NCBI GenBank assembly: GCA_963793105.1
Contig: CAWBZB010000004.1
Location: forward strand, 682,001 to 746,000
From: UBA10649 sp963793105
Lineage (GTDB): Bacteria > Actinomycetota > Actinomycetes > S36-B12
Reading direction: 5' to 3'
DNA length: 64,000 nt
Shown: in pieces, positions 1-8,490 of the stretch
How the letters are laid out: every line of letters begins with the position of its first letter
How positions within the stretch are numbered: position 1 is the first letter of the stretch
Made by a program: the position numbers and the translations under genes
Notes under the pieces: generated by a model
The model's database searches: none
The model's input: only the letters and a program-made list of their open reading frames with translations
What the model was told of the DNA's origin: nothing

Positions 1-1644
1 ACGAGGAACTCGCTCTCCCCCAGGCGCGTGACGGTCACATCCGCCTCGATGCCGGCGAACTCGTTCAGCCATTGCGTGTAGACCACCCGTCCGACGGCCA
101 CGTCGATCTGCCGGATCGACAGTCGCTGCAGGACGGCCAGCGCGTCGCGGCCCTGCACCAGGAGCTTGCCGAATGACGAGGTATCGAACATCCCGACCGC
201 CTCGCGCACGGCGCGGTGCTCCTGGCCTGACGCCTCGAACCAGTTGGGGCGTCCGAACGAGTACTCGTAGTCGCTGTCTGCGGCGCCGGTGGCGTACCAG
301 TTGGGGCGCTCCCACCCGAGCAGCTGGCCGAACACCGCGCCCTGCTCCTTCGTCTTCTCGTACAGCGGGGACACGCGCAGTGGCCTGGCGCTGGTTCGCT
401 GCTCGAACGGCCAGTGGAGGCCGTAGGAGCGATCCAGCGTCTCCAGGACCCGAGCCTCGAGGAAACGCCGGTTGGTCTCATGCGGCTGGACGCGGGCCGG
501 GTCGACCTCCGGCATCACCACGGGCGGGCGCCCATCGACGATCCAGTCGGCGAGCGTCGCACCGGCTCCCGGCCCGGTGAGGAAGCCGGTGGAGTTGAAG
601 CCGGCCGCCAGGAAGTAGTTGGGCAGCCGGGGCGCTGGCCCGAGGTGGTAGAAGCCGTCGGGCGTGAAGGCTTCGGGGCCGCTGAAGTGCAGCCTGATGC
701 CCGCGTCGGCGAGGATCGGAATCCGCTCGATCATGCGCTCGTAGAACGGGCCGAGGTGGTCCCAGTCCTCGGGCAGCCTGACGAACCCCTCGTTCCGGGG
801 GATCCCCTTCGATGCCCAGGGGTAGCTGCCCGGCTCGAAGAAGCCCACCATCAGGGCGCCCGCCTCGTCCTTCACGTAGGAGCAGTCGTCCGCGCTCTTG
901 ATGGTGGGCAGGTTGCGCTGGAGACCGGGGATCGCGTCCGTGACGATGTAGTAGTGCGCGAGCGCCTGGAGCGGCACCTGGACGCCCGACAGCTGACCGA
1001 GCTCCCGGCCCCACATGCCTGCCGCATTGACGACGACCTCGGCCTCGATGTCGCCCTGGTCGGTCTGCACGCCGGTCACGCGACCGCCGGAGACGTAGAC
1101 GTCGGTGACCCGCACGCCTTCCCGCACCATGGCGCCCCGCTGGGTGGCACCGCGAGCCAGGGACATCGTCGTGTCGGAGGCCCCACCCCGACCCTCGTGG
1201 GGGTAGAACAGCGAGCCACGAATGCCCTCCGGGTTGAGGAGCGGGTGAAGCTCGACGGTTTCGTCCGGGGTCCAGCAACCGCGCCTCGATGCCGCTGGAG
1301 ATGGAGGCGAGCTCCTGGTGTCGGAGCTCCTCGAGCCGGTCATCGGACATCGCAAGGTGCATGGTCCCCATCTCCACGTAGCCAGTGGAGAACCCGGTGT
1401 CGGCCTCCAGCGACCGGAAGATCTCCACGCTGCGCTTCACGACGGCCCGCCACCCATGGGTCGGTCGGGCCTGGGTGATCAGGCCGGCCGCGTGCCATGT
1501 CGTGCCCGACGTCAGGGTGTTCTGCTCGAGGAGGACCACGTCGTTCCAGCCGCGTCGGGCGAGCTGGTAGGCGACGGCGGCACCGACGACTCCCCCACCG
1601 ACCACCACCACCTGGGCACGTGCCGGTACCCCTTCACTGTGCAT
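1..1644 (-). pseudogene. FAD-dependent dimethylglycine/sarcosine dehydrogenase-like protein, frameshifted, 3' end outside window
   Basis: The start at 1644 (MHSEGVP) has a GGGGAG ribosome site 5 nt upstream. The N-terminus carries the dinucleotide-binding motif VVVGGGVVGAAVA and then SGTTWHAAGL, whose His matches the residue that covalently holds FAD in dimethylglycine and sarcosine dehydrogenases. The frame breaks at a run of four G at 1267-1270 (plus strand). With one base removed it continues as DPDETVELHPLLNPEG and stays open to the window edge, ending in GcvT-like text (YTQWLNEFAGIEADVTVTR). Enzymes of this family demethylate N-methylated glycines and pass the one-carbon unit to tetrahydrofolate. 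The gene is divergent from an aldehyde dehydrogenase and an NCS1 permease, which fits catabolism of a methylated amine or betaine. The break could be real or a homopolymer error. Confidence 0.85.
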
Positions 1645-1847
1645 GCTCGCTCCCCTGTGACGCTGGGCCGACTGTCCCCACGGCCCCCCGACCCTTGCGC
1701 GTCCCACGGCAGCGGGCAATTTGACAATCGCACGGATTGACCGGCGTCGGGCATACGAAAGCACAATTGCCTCGCGGCCCATGCGGAGGATGCTTCTCCA
1801 TTATTGCGGCGGCAGGGCTTCTCCTGCCCCGCCGGAGGAGGGCGACG

Positions 1848-3359
1848 ATGTCGGCGACCAGCGAATTCACGAGGCTGAGCGGCACCTACTTCGTGGCGGG
1901 CAGCCACAAGCCCAGTGCCAGCGACGCCTCGTTCCCCATCCACGATCCCGCCAGCGAAATCCAGCTCGGACACGTCGCCGACTGCCTCGAGGACGAGGTG
2001 GACGAGGTTCTCGACGCCGCGCGGGCGGCGCAGAAGGAATGGTGGTCCGAGTCCGCGCTGCACCGCGCCGAGATGCTGCACGAGGTCGGCCGTGCCGTCA
2101 AGGAGCTCAAGCCGATCCTGGCCGAGATGCTGACCCGGGAAATGGGCAAGACGTACAAGGAGAGCGCAGACGAGATCGACTGGTGCGTCACCGCGCTCGA
2201 CTACTACGCCGAGATCGGCCGCCATGAGATGGGCAACGTCGTCGGCCCGGCGACGAAGGGGCAGTTCCACTACACGATCAAGGAGCCGATGGGCGTCGTC
2301 GGCATCATCCTGCCGTTCAACTTCCCCTTCGTGCTGCTGTGCTGGGAGGCCGCCGCGGCGCTCGCTGCCGGCAACTCCGTCGTGGTCAAGCCATCGGAGC
2401 TCACCAGCCTGTGCACGCTGAAGTTCATGGAGGTCTTCGACTGCCTCCCACCCGGCCTGGTCCAGTGCATCACCGGAGGGGGGCGCGTCGGACAACAGCT
2501 GGTGGCCAGTCCCAAGTCGGACATGATCGCCTTCACGGGCAGCGTCCCCACCGGCAGGGCAGTCGTTCGGGCGTGTGCCGAGACGTTCAAGCCGCACCTC
2601 ATCGAGACCTCCGGCAACGACCCTTTCATCGTGATGCCGTCGGCCCCCCTGATCGTGGCGGCCCGCGGGGCGGCGTTCGCCGCGTTCCTCAACGCCGGCC
2701 AGGTGTGCACCTCAGCAGAGCGCTTCTACGTCCATGAGGACGTGCACGACGAGTTCGTCCGGCTCCTCGTGGAGGAGGCTGGGCGAATCCGGGTCGGCAG
2801 CGGACTGGACGACGTGGACATGGGTCCGATGGTGAACCAGCGAGAACGGGATCGGTACGAGCGCATCCTGGCCCGAGCGGTCGAGCAGGGCGCGGTCGTG
2901 GAGTGCGGCGGCACCCGTCCCGCCGGCCTCGGCACCGGTTTCTTCGAGGATCCAACGGTCCTCACGAACGTCGAGCCCGACATGGACATCCTGCACGACG
3001 AGTCGTTCGGGCCGATCGCACCGATCTGCAAGGTGCGCAACCTCGATGAGGCCATCGCCCTGGCCAATGACTCGAGCTTCGGGCTCGGGGCGAACATCTA
3101 CACGATGCGCCTCGACGAAGCCATGCGGGCGATCAACGAGATCGAGACCGGGATGGTGTGGGTCAACGCCCCGCTCCTGGACAACGACGCAGGACCGTTC
3201 GGCGGGCGCAAGCTCTCCGGAACCGGTCGGCAGCTCGGGGCCGAGGGCCTGGAGAGCTTCCGCCATACGAAGCTGGCGATGATCGACCCCACCGCCTCGG
3301 AGCATGACTTCTGGTGGTTCCCCTTCGCCACTGAGGAGGGATACCGGGCCAATTCGTAG
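1848..3359 (+). CDS. NAD(P)-dependent aldehyde dehydrogenase
   Basis: This is a 503-residue member of the aldehyde dehydrogenase superfamily, which oxidises an aldehyde to an acid with NAD(P). It shows the PFNFPF substrate/cofactor loop, the FTGSVPTGRAV cofactor motif, the general-base Glu at about residue 253 and the nucleophile Cys at about residue 287 (NAGQVCTSAERF). The 34-residue spacing between the last two is the normal one. The Glu sits in LIETSGNDPFIV rather than the common ELGGK form. The start at 1848 is chosen because GGAGGAGGG lies 5 nt upstream; the frame extends further but without a ribosome site. The gene is divergent from the amine dehydrogenase at 1-1644 and is followed by a transporter, so it may oxidise an aldehyde released in the same pathway. 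Substrate unknown. Confidence 0.93.
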   Translation: MSATSEFTRLSGTYFVAGSHKPSASDASFPIHDPASEIQLGHVADCLEDEVDEVLDAARAAQKEWWSESALHRAEMLHEVGRAVKELKPILAEMLTREMGKTYKESADEIDWCVTALDYYAEIGRHEMGNVVGPATKGQFHYTIKEPMGVVGIILPFNFPFVLLCWEAAAALAAGNSVVVKPSELTSLCTLKFMEVFDCLPPGLVQCITGGGRVGQQLVASPKSDMIAFTGSVPTGRAVVRACAETFKPHLIETSGNDPFIVMPSAPLIVAARGAAFAAFLNAGQVCTSAERFYVHEDVHDEFVRLLVEEAGRIRVGSGLDDVDMGPMVNQRERDRYERILARAVEQGAVVECGGTRPAGLGTGFFEDPTVLTNVEPDMDILHDESFGPIAPICKVRNLDEAIALANDSSFGLGANIYTMRLDEAMRAINEIETGMVWVNAPLLDNDAGPFGGRKLSGTGRQLGAEGLESFRHTKLAMIDPTASEHDFWWFPFATEEGYRANS

Positions 3360-3438
3360 GACGTAGACAACCGTGCTCACCCTGAGCACGGACGCGACAC
3401 CACAACCGAAGTCCGACACCTGTTGAGGAGGAAGTGCC

Positions 3439-3612
3439 GTGGCAGAGCAGGCGCTACCGGAGGAACTGGAAGAGCGAATACGAATCTACGAGGACCCCGC
3501 CAACGACCCGGGCGGCTTCAAGGGAGCTGACTGGGCCGTGATCCTCGGCACCGGTGTCCTGCTGCCCGCCGTCTGCATTCTCGTGGGATGGAACGTGGGG
3601 TGGCCGACATGA
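3439..3612 (+). CDS. Small single-span membrane protein coupled to the NCS1 permease
   Basis: This is a 57-residue protein starting at GTG 3439, with GAGGAGG 7 nt upstream. The first 30 residues are acidic and polar (EELEERIRIYEDPANDPGG) and the rest is one hydrophobic segment (WAVILGTGVLLPAVCILVGW). Its stop overlaps the ATG of the permease at 3609-3612 (ATGA), so the two are translationally coupled. I do not recognise a named family. Position, coupling and topology suggest an accessory subunit or chaperone of the transporter, but that is inference. Confidence 0.7.
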   Translation: MAEQALPEELEERIRIYEDPANDPGGFKGADWAVILGTGVLLPAVCILVGWNVGWPT

Positions 3613-5018
3613 GCGATGACACCATCAAGGAGATCGAGGGCGAACGGGGCGAGACCTCCTGGCCGCTGAAGCCGAGCGAGCGCCTCTGGAACCGGAAGTC
3701 GCTCTTCATCGTCCTCATGGTGGCCGCCTCGGCCACCTGGTGCTACATCATCGGCGAGTACGTCGGCTACTACCTGCCCCTGTGGCCCGGCTTCCTGGCG
3801 ATGACGGCCGGGGCGATGATCGGCATGCTGCTGGTCACCCTCGCCGTCGTTCCGACCTCGTCGAGGTTCGGCGTGGACAGCATCAAGGCCGCGATACCGC
3901 AGTTCGGCCACAACGGCTGGATCGTCACCGTGACGCTGCAGTACCTGTCGATCATCGGCTGGAACGCGCTTCTGCTCATCTTCTTCGGGCGATCGGTCTC
4001 CCGCTTCCTGAACGCCATCGGACTCGGCGACGAGAGCCTCGCCAACATCGTCGTTCCCATCGCGACATCCGTGGCCTGCATCCTGGTGTTCCTCATCCTG
4101 ATGCGCGGGGCCACCGGACTGGAACGCGTCGCCATGTGGCTGTTCGCGTTCATCATCGGCGTGGGCGCATGGCTCATCATCATGCTCCTGATCCGCGAGG
4201 GCGACGCTCTTGCCGTCGCGCAGCCGGCCTTCGCCAGCGACAAGCAGCTGGACTTCCAGTACGGCATCGAGATCGGCCTCGTGTCGCTGCTCTCGTGGTG
4301 GCCCTACATCGGGTCCATGACCCGTGAGGCGCGCTCGCCGTCGGTGGCCGCGGCGCCGTCGATGCTCGGAATGGGCCTGCCGGTCCCGATCCTCAGTTTC
4401 GTGGGCCTGGCCGCGATCCTGGTGCTGGAGACGTCGGATCCGTCCGGCTGGCTGACCGATGTCGGCGGCAACTTCTTCGGCGCGCTGGCCCTGCTCTTCA
4501 TCATCGCGGCGAACTTCGGCACCGCAGTCGCGGGGCTGTACGCGTCGACGGTCGGCATCAAGGCGGTGCCGTTCCTGAGCCGGATCTCGTGGAACGTGGC
4601 GCTGCTCATCTCCATCCTGCCCGTCATCGTGATCGGCATCTTCTTCCCGAACTGGGTCTTCGACAACTTCGGGACGTTCGTTGCCTACATCGGCGTGTTC
4701 TTCGCGCCGCTGTGCGGGATCCAGATCATCGACTACTTCCTCCTGCGCAGGGGGCGGATCAGCATCCGAGGTCTGTACGCCAAGGGCCCGGAGGCCCCGT
4801 ACGGGTACTGGTTCGGGATCAACCCTGCCGCCCTGGTCGGGATGGCAGTCGGGGTGGTCACGTATCTCTACCTGCTCGACCCGATCAGCTATGAGATCAG
4901 GGAGCCCTTCGCCCTGATCGGCGCGTCGGTGCCCGCAGCACTCCTTGCGGCGGTGGCCTACGCGATCGTCACGCTCGCGGTGATCAAGCCGCTCAACAAG
5001 GGCGCCTACCGCGCCTGA
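3609..5018 (+). CDS. NCS1-family (cytosine/purine-type) permease
   Basis: This is a 469-residue integral membrane protein with about 12 hydrophobic spans. The early segment (RKSLFIVLMVAASATWCYIIGEYVGYYLP), the LLSWWPYIGSMTREARSPS loop and the late NFGTFVAYIGVFFAPLCGIQIIDYF segment are typical of the nucleobase:cation symporter-1 family, which imports nucleobases, hydantoins, allantoin or vitamins with H+ or Na+. The ATG at 3609 is preferred over 3588 because it overlaps the stop of the small upstream gene and has GGGGTGG 7 nt before it. With the flanking dehydrogenases the likely cargo is a small nitrogenous compound used as a carbon/nitrogen source. The exact substrate cannot be read. Confidence 0.92.
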   Translation: MSDDTIKEIEGERGETSWPLKPSERLWNRKSLFIVLMVAASATWCYIIGEYVGYYLPLWPGFLAMTAGAMIGMLLVTLAVVPTSSRFGVDSIKAAIPQFGHNGWIVTVTLQYLSIIGWNALLLIFFGRSVSRFLNAIGLGDESLANIVVPIATSVACILVFLILMRGATGLERVAMWLFAFIIGVGAWLIIMLLIREGDALAVAQPAFASDKQLDFQYGIEIGLVSLLSWWPYIGSMTREARSPSVAAAPSMLGMGLPVPILSFVGLAAILVLETSDPSGWLTDVGGNFFGALALLFIIAANFGTAVAGLYASTVGIKAVPFLSRISWNVALLISILPVIVIGIFFPNWVFDNFGTFVAYIGVFFAPLCGIQIIDYFLLRRGRISIRGLYAKGPEAPYGYWFGINPAALVGMAVGVVTYLYLLDPISYEIREPFALIGASVPAALLAAVAYAIVTLAVIKPLNKGAYRA

Positions 5019-5025
5019 CACCGGC

Positions 5026-5062
5026 AGCGAGGGGTGGCGTGCCGGACACGTCGCCCCTCGCT
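5026..5062. terminator. Intrinsic terminator between convergent genes
   Basis: Perfect 9-bp inverted repeat AGCGAGGGG ... CCCCTCGCT with a 19-nt loop, lying between the convergent permease and PPOX genes. It can serve both strands. There is no clear T-run, as is common in high-G+C terminators. Confidence 0.6.
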
Positions 5063-5066
5063 CCTG

Positions 5067-5525
5067 TCAGGTCGCCGACCAGCGACGCTGCGAACCCTGG
5101 AAGTCCACCAGATCCCATGTCATCGCCCGGGACGGGTCCAGTCGGTACAGCGAGTCAGCCGACGCCTCACGGTCGGGCAGGAAGTCGGCATCCCCGGGCT
5201 CCTGGTACTTCTCGGCGAACCTGGCCATGACATCCGGGTGCTCGAGCGGGTGCCCGACGAACCTGAGCTGGCCGAACACGATGAGGACGTCCTCGCCGTC
5301 CTCGGAGTGCAGCACGACGTCGGGGTTCCGCCTCAGGTTGCGCGCCTTGGCACTGGTCCCGGACGTGAACACGAACGCCTCGTCCGCGAGCACCGCAAGC
5401 CACACCGGTGCCGCGTGCGGTGCTCCATCCGGCCCGACGGTGCCCACCCACAACGTCCGCTCGGCCCATAGACGCGCGGCGACGTGCGTCCATTCGAGCC
5501 TGCGCCCTTCGTCATCCCCTGCCAT
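5067..5525 (-). CDS. Pyridoxamine 5'-phosphate oxidase-fold (PPOX) flavoprotein
   Basis: This 152-residue single-domain split-barrel protein resembles the PPOX / F420- or FMN-binding family. The pattern LWVGTVGPDGAPHAAPVW, then VFTSGTSAKARNLRRNPDVVLH is characteristic: a first strand, the PVW turn, and the T-x-K-x-R-N-L segment that contacts the cofactor phosphate. Members reduce or oxidise small molecules, or bind flavin, F420 or haem. GGAGG lies 6 nt before the ATG at 5525. The gene is monocistronic and convergent with the permease. Cofactor and substrate are not determinable. Confidence 0.88.
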   Translation of the reverse strand: MAGDDEGRRLEWTHVAARLWAERTLWVGTVGPDGAPHAAPVWLAVLADEAFVFTSGTSAKARNLRRNPDVVLHSEDGEDVLIVFGQLRFVGHPLEHPDVMARFAEKYQEPGDADFLPDREASADSLYRLDPSRAMTWDLVDFQGSQRRWSAT

Positions 5526-5543
5526 CTCGCCTCCTGAGCACCA

Positions 5544-5957
5544 TCATGGCCGTGCGATCACGCCCCCGTCGACCCGTGCGACGGAGGGCGAGGATGGTTC
5601 ACCGTCCCCCTCGCGTGCGGCAGTGAGCCGCAACTGGACCTCCCGGTGGCGAAGGAGGAACGCGCCCTCGTCGAGGTGCTTGCGCCGCATCCACGAGGTG
5701 ACCTCGTCGTTGCACTTGCTGGCATTGCAGGCGGCGCACGCAGGGGCGATGTTGTCGAGCGTGTACCGGCCACCCCGGGAGATCGGGATCACGCAATCGC
5801 GCTGCATCGATGCATCGGACTTTCCGCAGTAGGCGCAGCCGCCCCACGCGTCCTTGAGCGCCGTCCACTGCTCGTCAGTGAGGTCATGCTCGACGCGGGC
5901 CATCCGGCGCGCGCGCTTGCGCGCCGCGCGGGCCCGGCGGCTTCGGCTGACGGCCAT
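5544..5957 (-). CDS. HNH-family nuclease-like protein with Cys replacing the first catalytic His
   Basis: The 137-residue protein starts at ATG 5957. The N-terminus is strongly basic (SRSRRARAARKRARR), followed by an HNH domain: the zinc knuckle CAYCGKSD, a beta-hairpin reading QRDCVIPISRGGRYTLDN, and the second knuckle CAACNASK. In most HNH enzymes the residue after the Asp is His, the general base; here codon TGC gives Cys, although the Asn of the motif and the four zinc cysteines are kept. The start follows a -10-like TACGCT by 6 nt, so the message is probably leaderless. It could still be a nuclease of a Cys-variant subfamily or a non-catalytic DNA-binding protein. Confidence 0.85.
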   Translation of the reverse strand: MAVSRSRRARAARKRARRMARVEHDLTDEQWTALKDAWGGCAYCGKSDASMQRDCVIPISRGGRYTLDNIAPACAACNASKCNDEVTSWMRRKHLDEGAFLLRHREVQLRLTAAREGDGEPSSPSVARVDGGVIARP

Positions 5958-5963
5958 GTGTCC

Positions 5964-5969
5964 AGCGTA
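5964..5969 (-). promoter_or_regulatory. Leaderless -10 element of the HNH gene
   Basis: TACGCT on the minus strand, separated by 6 nt from the ATG at 5957 with no ribosome site between. This is the recurring -10/6-7 nt/start arrangement seen for many genes in the window. Confidence 0.55.
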
Positions 5970-6036
5970 GGGAGCATGCGCTCCCGATCCATGCCACGCG
6001 CGGCCCACATGACGCGTGTCGGGCGAGGTCAGGCCC

Positions 6037-6042
6037 TAGCCT
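6037..6042 (+). promoter_or_regulatory. Leaderless -10 element of the YciO-like gene
   Basis: TAGCCT, then 7 nt, then the ATG at 6050. No Shine-Dalgarno sequence is present, which supports a leaderless transcript. Confidence 0.55.
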
Positions 6043-6049
6043 CAGGCAC

Positions 6050-6670
6050 ATGGCCCGCTACCTCGACGTCCATCCGGACGACCCGCAGCCGCGTCTGATC
6101 GCGCTGGCGGCCGACCTGATCCGCCACGACGGCGTCATCGCCTATCCCACCGACTGCGCGTACGCCCTGGGGTGGCGCATCGGCAGTACTCCGGCGCTCG
6201 AGCGGGTCAGGGAGATCCGGCGCCTGGATGAACGCCACCACTTCACCCTCGCCTGCCATGACCTCTCTCAGGCCAGCCAGTTCGGCCAGCTCAGCAACGC
6301 GTCCTTCCGCGCGATCAAGGCCTGCGTCCCAGGTCCGTACACGTTCATCCTGCCGGCCACCAAGGACGTGCCCAGGCGACTTCAGCACCGCAGGAAGTCG
6401 ACGGTGGGTATTCGCGTCCCGGCGGATCCCGTCGCCCAGGCACTCATCGCCGAACTCGGCGAACCGCTGGTCACCACGACGCTCCTGCTCCCCGGCGATG
6501 ACGTGCCGGCGACCCTGGGCTGGGAGATCAAGGAACGGTTGGATGCCTCGATCGACGCGGTTCTCGATGCGGGTGAGCGCGGCCCGGAGCAGACCACCGT
6601 GGTGGATCTGTCCGGAGGGGAGCCGGAGGTGATCCGCTTCGGCATGGGAGACGCCACCCGCTTCGAATAG
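6050..6670 (+). CDS. Sua5/YciO/YrdC-family protein
   Basis: The 206-residue protein has the YrdC/YciO fold. The N-terminal GGVIAYPTDTxYxL-type motif appears as DGVIAYPTDCAYALG, followed by the REIRRLDERHHFTLAC segment and PGPYTFILPATKDVPRRL, which binds nucleotide and RNA. The family includes L-threonylcarbamoyladenylate synthase, needed for the t6A base of tRNAs. The length and the LACHDLSQASQFG segment match the YciO branch, whose role is less certain and which usually coexists with a separate TsaC/Sua5. It is probably leaderless. Confidence 0.88.
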   Translation: MARYLDVHPDDPQPRLIALAADLIRHDGVIAYPTDCAYALGWRIGSTPALERVREIRRLDERHHFTLACHDLSQASQFGQLSNASFRAIKACVPGPYTFILPATKDVPRRLQHRRKSTVGIRVPADPVAQALIAELGEPLVTTTLLLPGDDVPATLGWEIKERLDASIDAVLDAGERGPEQTTVVDLSGGEPEVIRFGMGDATRFE

Positions 6671-6871
6671 CGACACGTCCCGTGGCGCAGCATCCACACG
6701 CGACCGCATCTCATCGCCCCTCATCACGGGCACTCGCCCGATACCCTGAATCCGATGAGGTGGAGTCGCGTCTCAGCGACGTTCGAGGCCGACGAAGGCA
6801 CGACGGTGGACCGCTCACGACCGAGTGTTCAGCCGTCGCCCCTCTGCCGATCTCGATGAAGGGAGTGTGTC

Positions 6872-7288
6872 GTGTCTGGACCGATCGTTGTGGGATTCGT
6901 CGACTCGAGCGAGGGGCGTGCCGCCACCAATGCGGCCGTTGACGAGGCGCTGCTGCGCCAGGCGCAGTTGGTGCTGGTGAGCTCTGCGCGCGGCGGCGGG
7001 CACGAGGACGGCGACGAGCTCAGGGCGATGAGCGCCGCCGTGGCGAAGGCTCAGGACGAGATCGAGGCCCGGGGGGTCGACGTCGAGGTCCGGGAGTTCG
7101 TCCGCGGGAACGATCCGGCCGACGACCTCCTAGAAGTGGCCAAGGAACGCGACGCGTCGCTGATCGTGATCGGCGTGCGCAGGCGCTCACCCGTCGGCAA
7201 GCTGCTGCTCGGTAGCAACTCGCAGACCATCCTGCTGAACGCCGAATGCCCCGTGCTCGCCGTCAAGCCGTCCGCGGCGGCCGGCTGA
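6872..7288 (+). CDS. Universal stress protein (UspA family)
   Basis: This 138-residue single Usp domain starts at GTG 6872 with AGGGAG upstream. Features are the first strand IVVGFVDSSEGRAA, and the C-terminal LIVIGVRRRSPVGKLLLGSNSQTIL. The latter is the G-2x-G-9x-G-S/N nucleotide-binding signature, followed by CPVLAVKP. Proteins of this group bind ATP and accumulate under starvation or stress. Its 3' end overlaps the convergent aminotransferase gene by 26 bp. The 200-bp upstream gap (6671-6871) is long for this region and may hold regulatory sites I cannot define. Confidence 0.93.
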   Translation: MSGPIVVGFVDSSEGRAATNAAVDEALLRQAQLVLVSSARGGGHEDGDELRAMSAAVAKAQDEIEARGVDVEVREFVRGNDPADDLLEVAKERDASLIVIGVRRRSPVGKLLLGSNSQTILLNAECPVLAVKPSAAAG

Positions 7289-8423
7289 GGGACGTCAGCG
7301 CCCGGGTGAGCCTCTCGACATCCGTCGAATCGTTGTAGGGGGCGAACGAGACCCGAATTCGCCCACCGCGTGCCCCACACATGACGTCGGCGGCGCGCAG
7401 ACGCGTCATCGCCGTCTCCACATCCAGTCCGGGCGCTGCCAGGGAAACAATGTGGCTCGATGAGGACGGGGCGTCCAGCGGCACATACGGGTCCCAGCCT
7501 GAACCCGCGAGCTCCTCGAGCATCCGCGCCGCCAGTGCGTCCGCATGGACGGCAATGCGGTCGATCCCCACCTCGATCAACTGCTGGATCCCGACCGTGA
7601 GGGCGGCCATCGATGCGTACGACATGGTCGACTGCGTGTATCGGCGTGCATCGGGTGCGAGGTCGAGGTGTGTCGCATCGAAGCTGAAAGGTTCGGTCGC
7701 ACCCATCCATCCGGGCAGCGCAGGCTCGCATTCCCACATCTCCGGGGCCAGGCTGGCCACCGCCACGCCGCCATGGCCGCCGAGCCACTTGTAGCCACTG
7801 GACACCACGACCTCGGCCTGCCACGTGTCGGCCAGGACCGGGATTGCGCCAGCGGCCTGGGTCACGTCGAGAACCAGCTTGGCTCCGACCGCGGTCGTTG
7901 CCGAACGCAGCCGCACAGGGTCGACTCTGCGGCCAGTCGCATACTGCACGTAGCTCACCGCAACTACTGCCGTGTCTGAGTCAATCGCCGCGCACAGCGA
8001 GTCAGTCAGGTCGTGGGTCGGGTCGTCATCGACGAAGTGAATGCGACAACCGCCCTGTTGCTCCAACCTCAGCCACGGCCGAGTGATCGCGGGGAAGTCC
8101 GAGGCGAGAAGCAGGATCTCCTGGTCCGGCCGCACCGGAAACAGGTACGGCAACTGGCCCAGCAGCTCACTTGCGCCGCCCAGGATGGCGACATGCCGTG
8201 GCGTGGTTCCGAGGATCGACGCCGCCTCGCGACGCAGACGCGCGAAGGAGGAGACCTCATCGACATCACTCATGAAGACGTTGCCGTGCCGCCCGACGTC
8301 CTCGACGAACCTGTGGAAGGCGGTGACGGCCGGGGTCCCCATCATGCCGAGGGACGCCTGGTTGAGGTAGGCGACGCCGGGGAGAGCCGGGTAGTCCGAA
8401 CGGGGAAGCACCGAATCGCGCAC
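7263..8423 (-). CDS. Class-V (cysteine desulfurase/SufS-like fold) PLP aminotransferase
   Basis: About 386 residues, of PLP fold type I class V. The start YLNQASLGMMGTPA is the usual N-terminal substrate region, and the cofactor lysine is in SSGYKWLGG (about residue 212). GARGGRIRVSFAPYN near the C-terminus is the class-V phosphate/substrate Arg region. Relatives include cysteine desulfurases, kynureninase-like and isopenicillin-epimerase-like proteins. No catalytic Cys loop typical of desulfurases is visible, so a lyase or epimerase role is more likely. The start at GTG 8423 is preferred because GGAG lies 7 nt upstream. The upstream frame to 8564 would overlap the hydrolase gene. Confidence 0.85.
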   Translation of the reverse strand: MRDSVLPRSDYPALPGVAYLNQASLGMMGTPAVTAFHRFVEDVGRHGNVFMSDVDEVSSFARLRREAASILGTTPRHVAILGGASELLGQLPYLFPVRPDQEILLLASDFPAITRPWLRLEQQGGCRIHFVDDDPTHDLTDSLCAAIDSDTAVVAVSYVQYATGRRVDPVRLRSATTAVGAKLVLDVTQAAGAIPVLADTWQAEVVVSSGYKWLGGHGGVAVASLAPEMWECEPALPGWMGATEPFSFDATHLDLAPDARRYTQSTMSYASMAALTVGIQQLIEVGIDRIAVHADALAARMLEELAGSGWDPYVPLDAPSSSSHIVSLAAPGLDVETAMTRLRAADVMCGARGGRIRVSFAPYNDSTDVERLTRALTSLSRPPRTA

Positions 8424-8490
8424 AGAGTCTCCGTCCCGATACGACTGCGGCCGTCCGCGTTGTCGGGCAAGGCTAGTCGAACCCGGTCGG

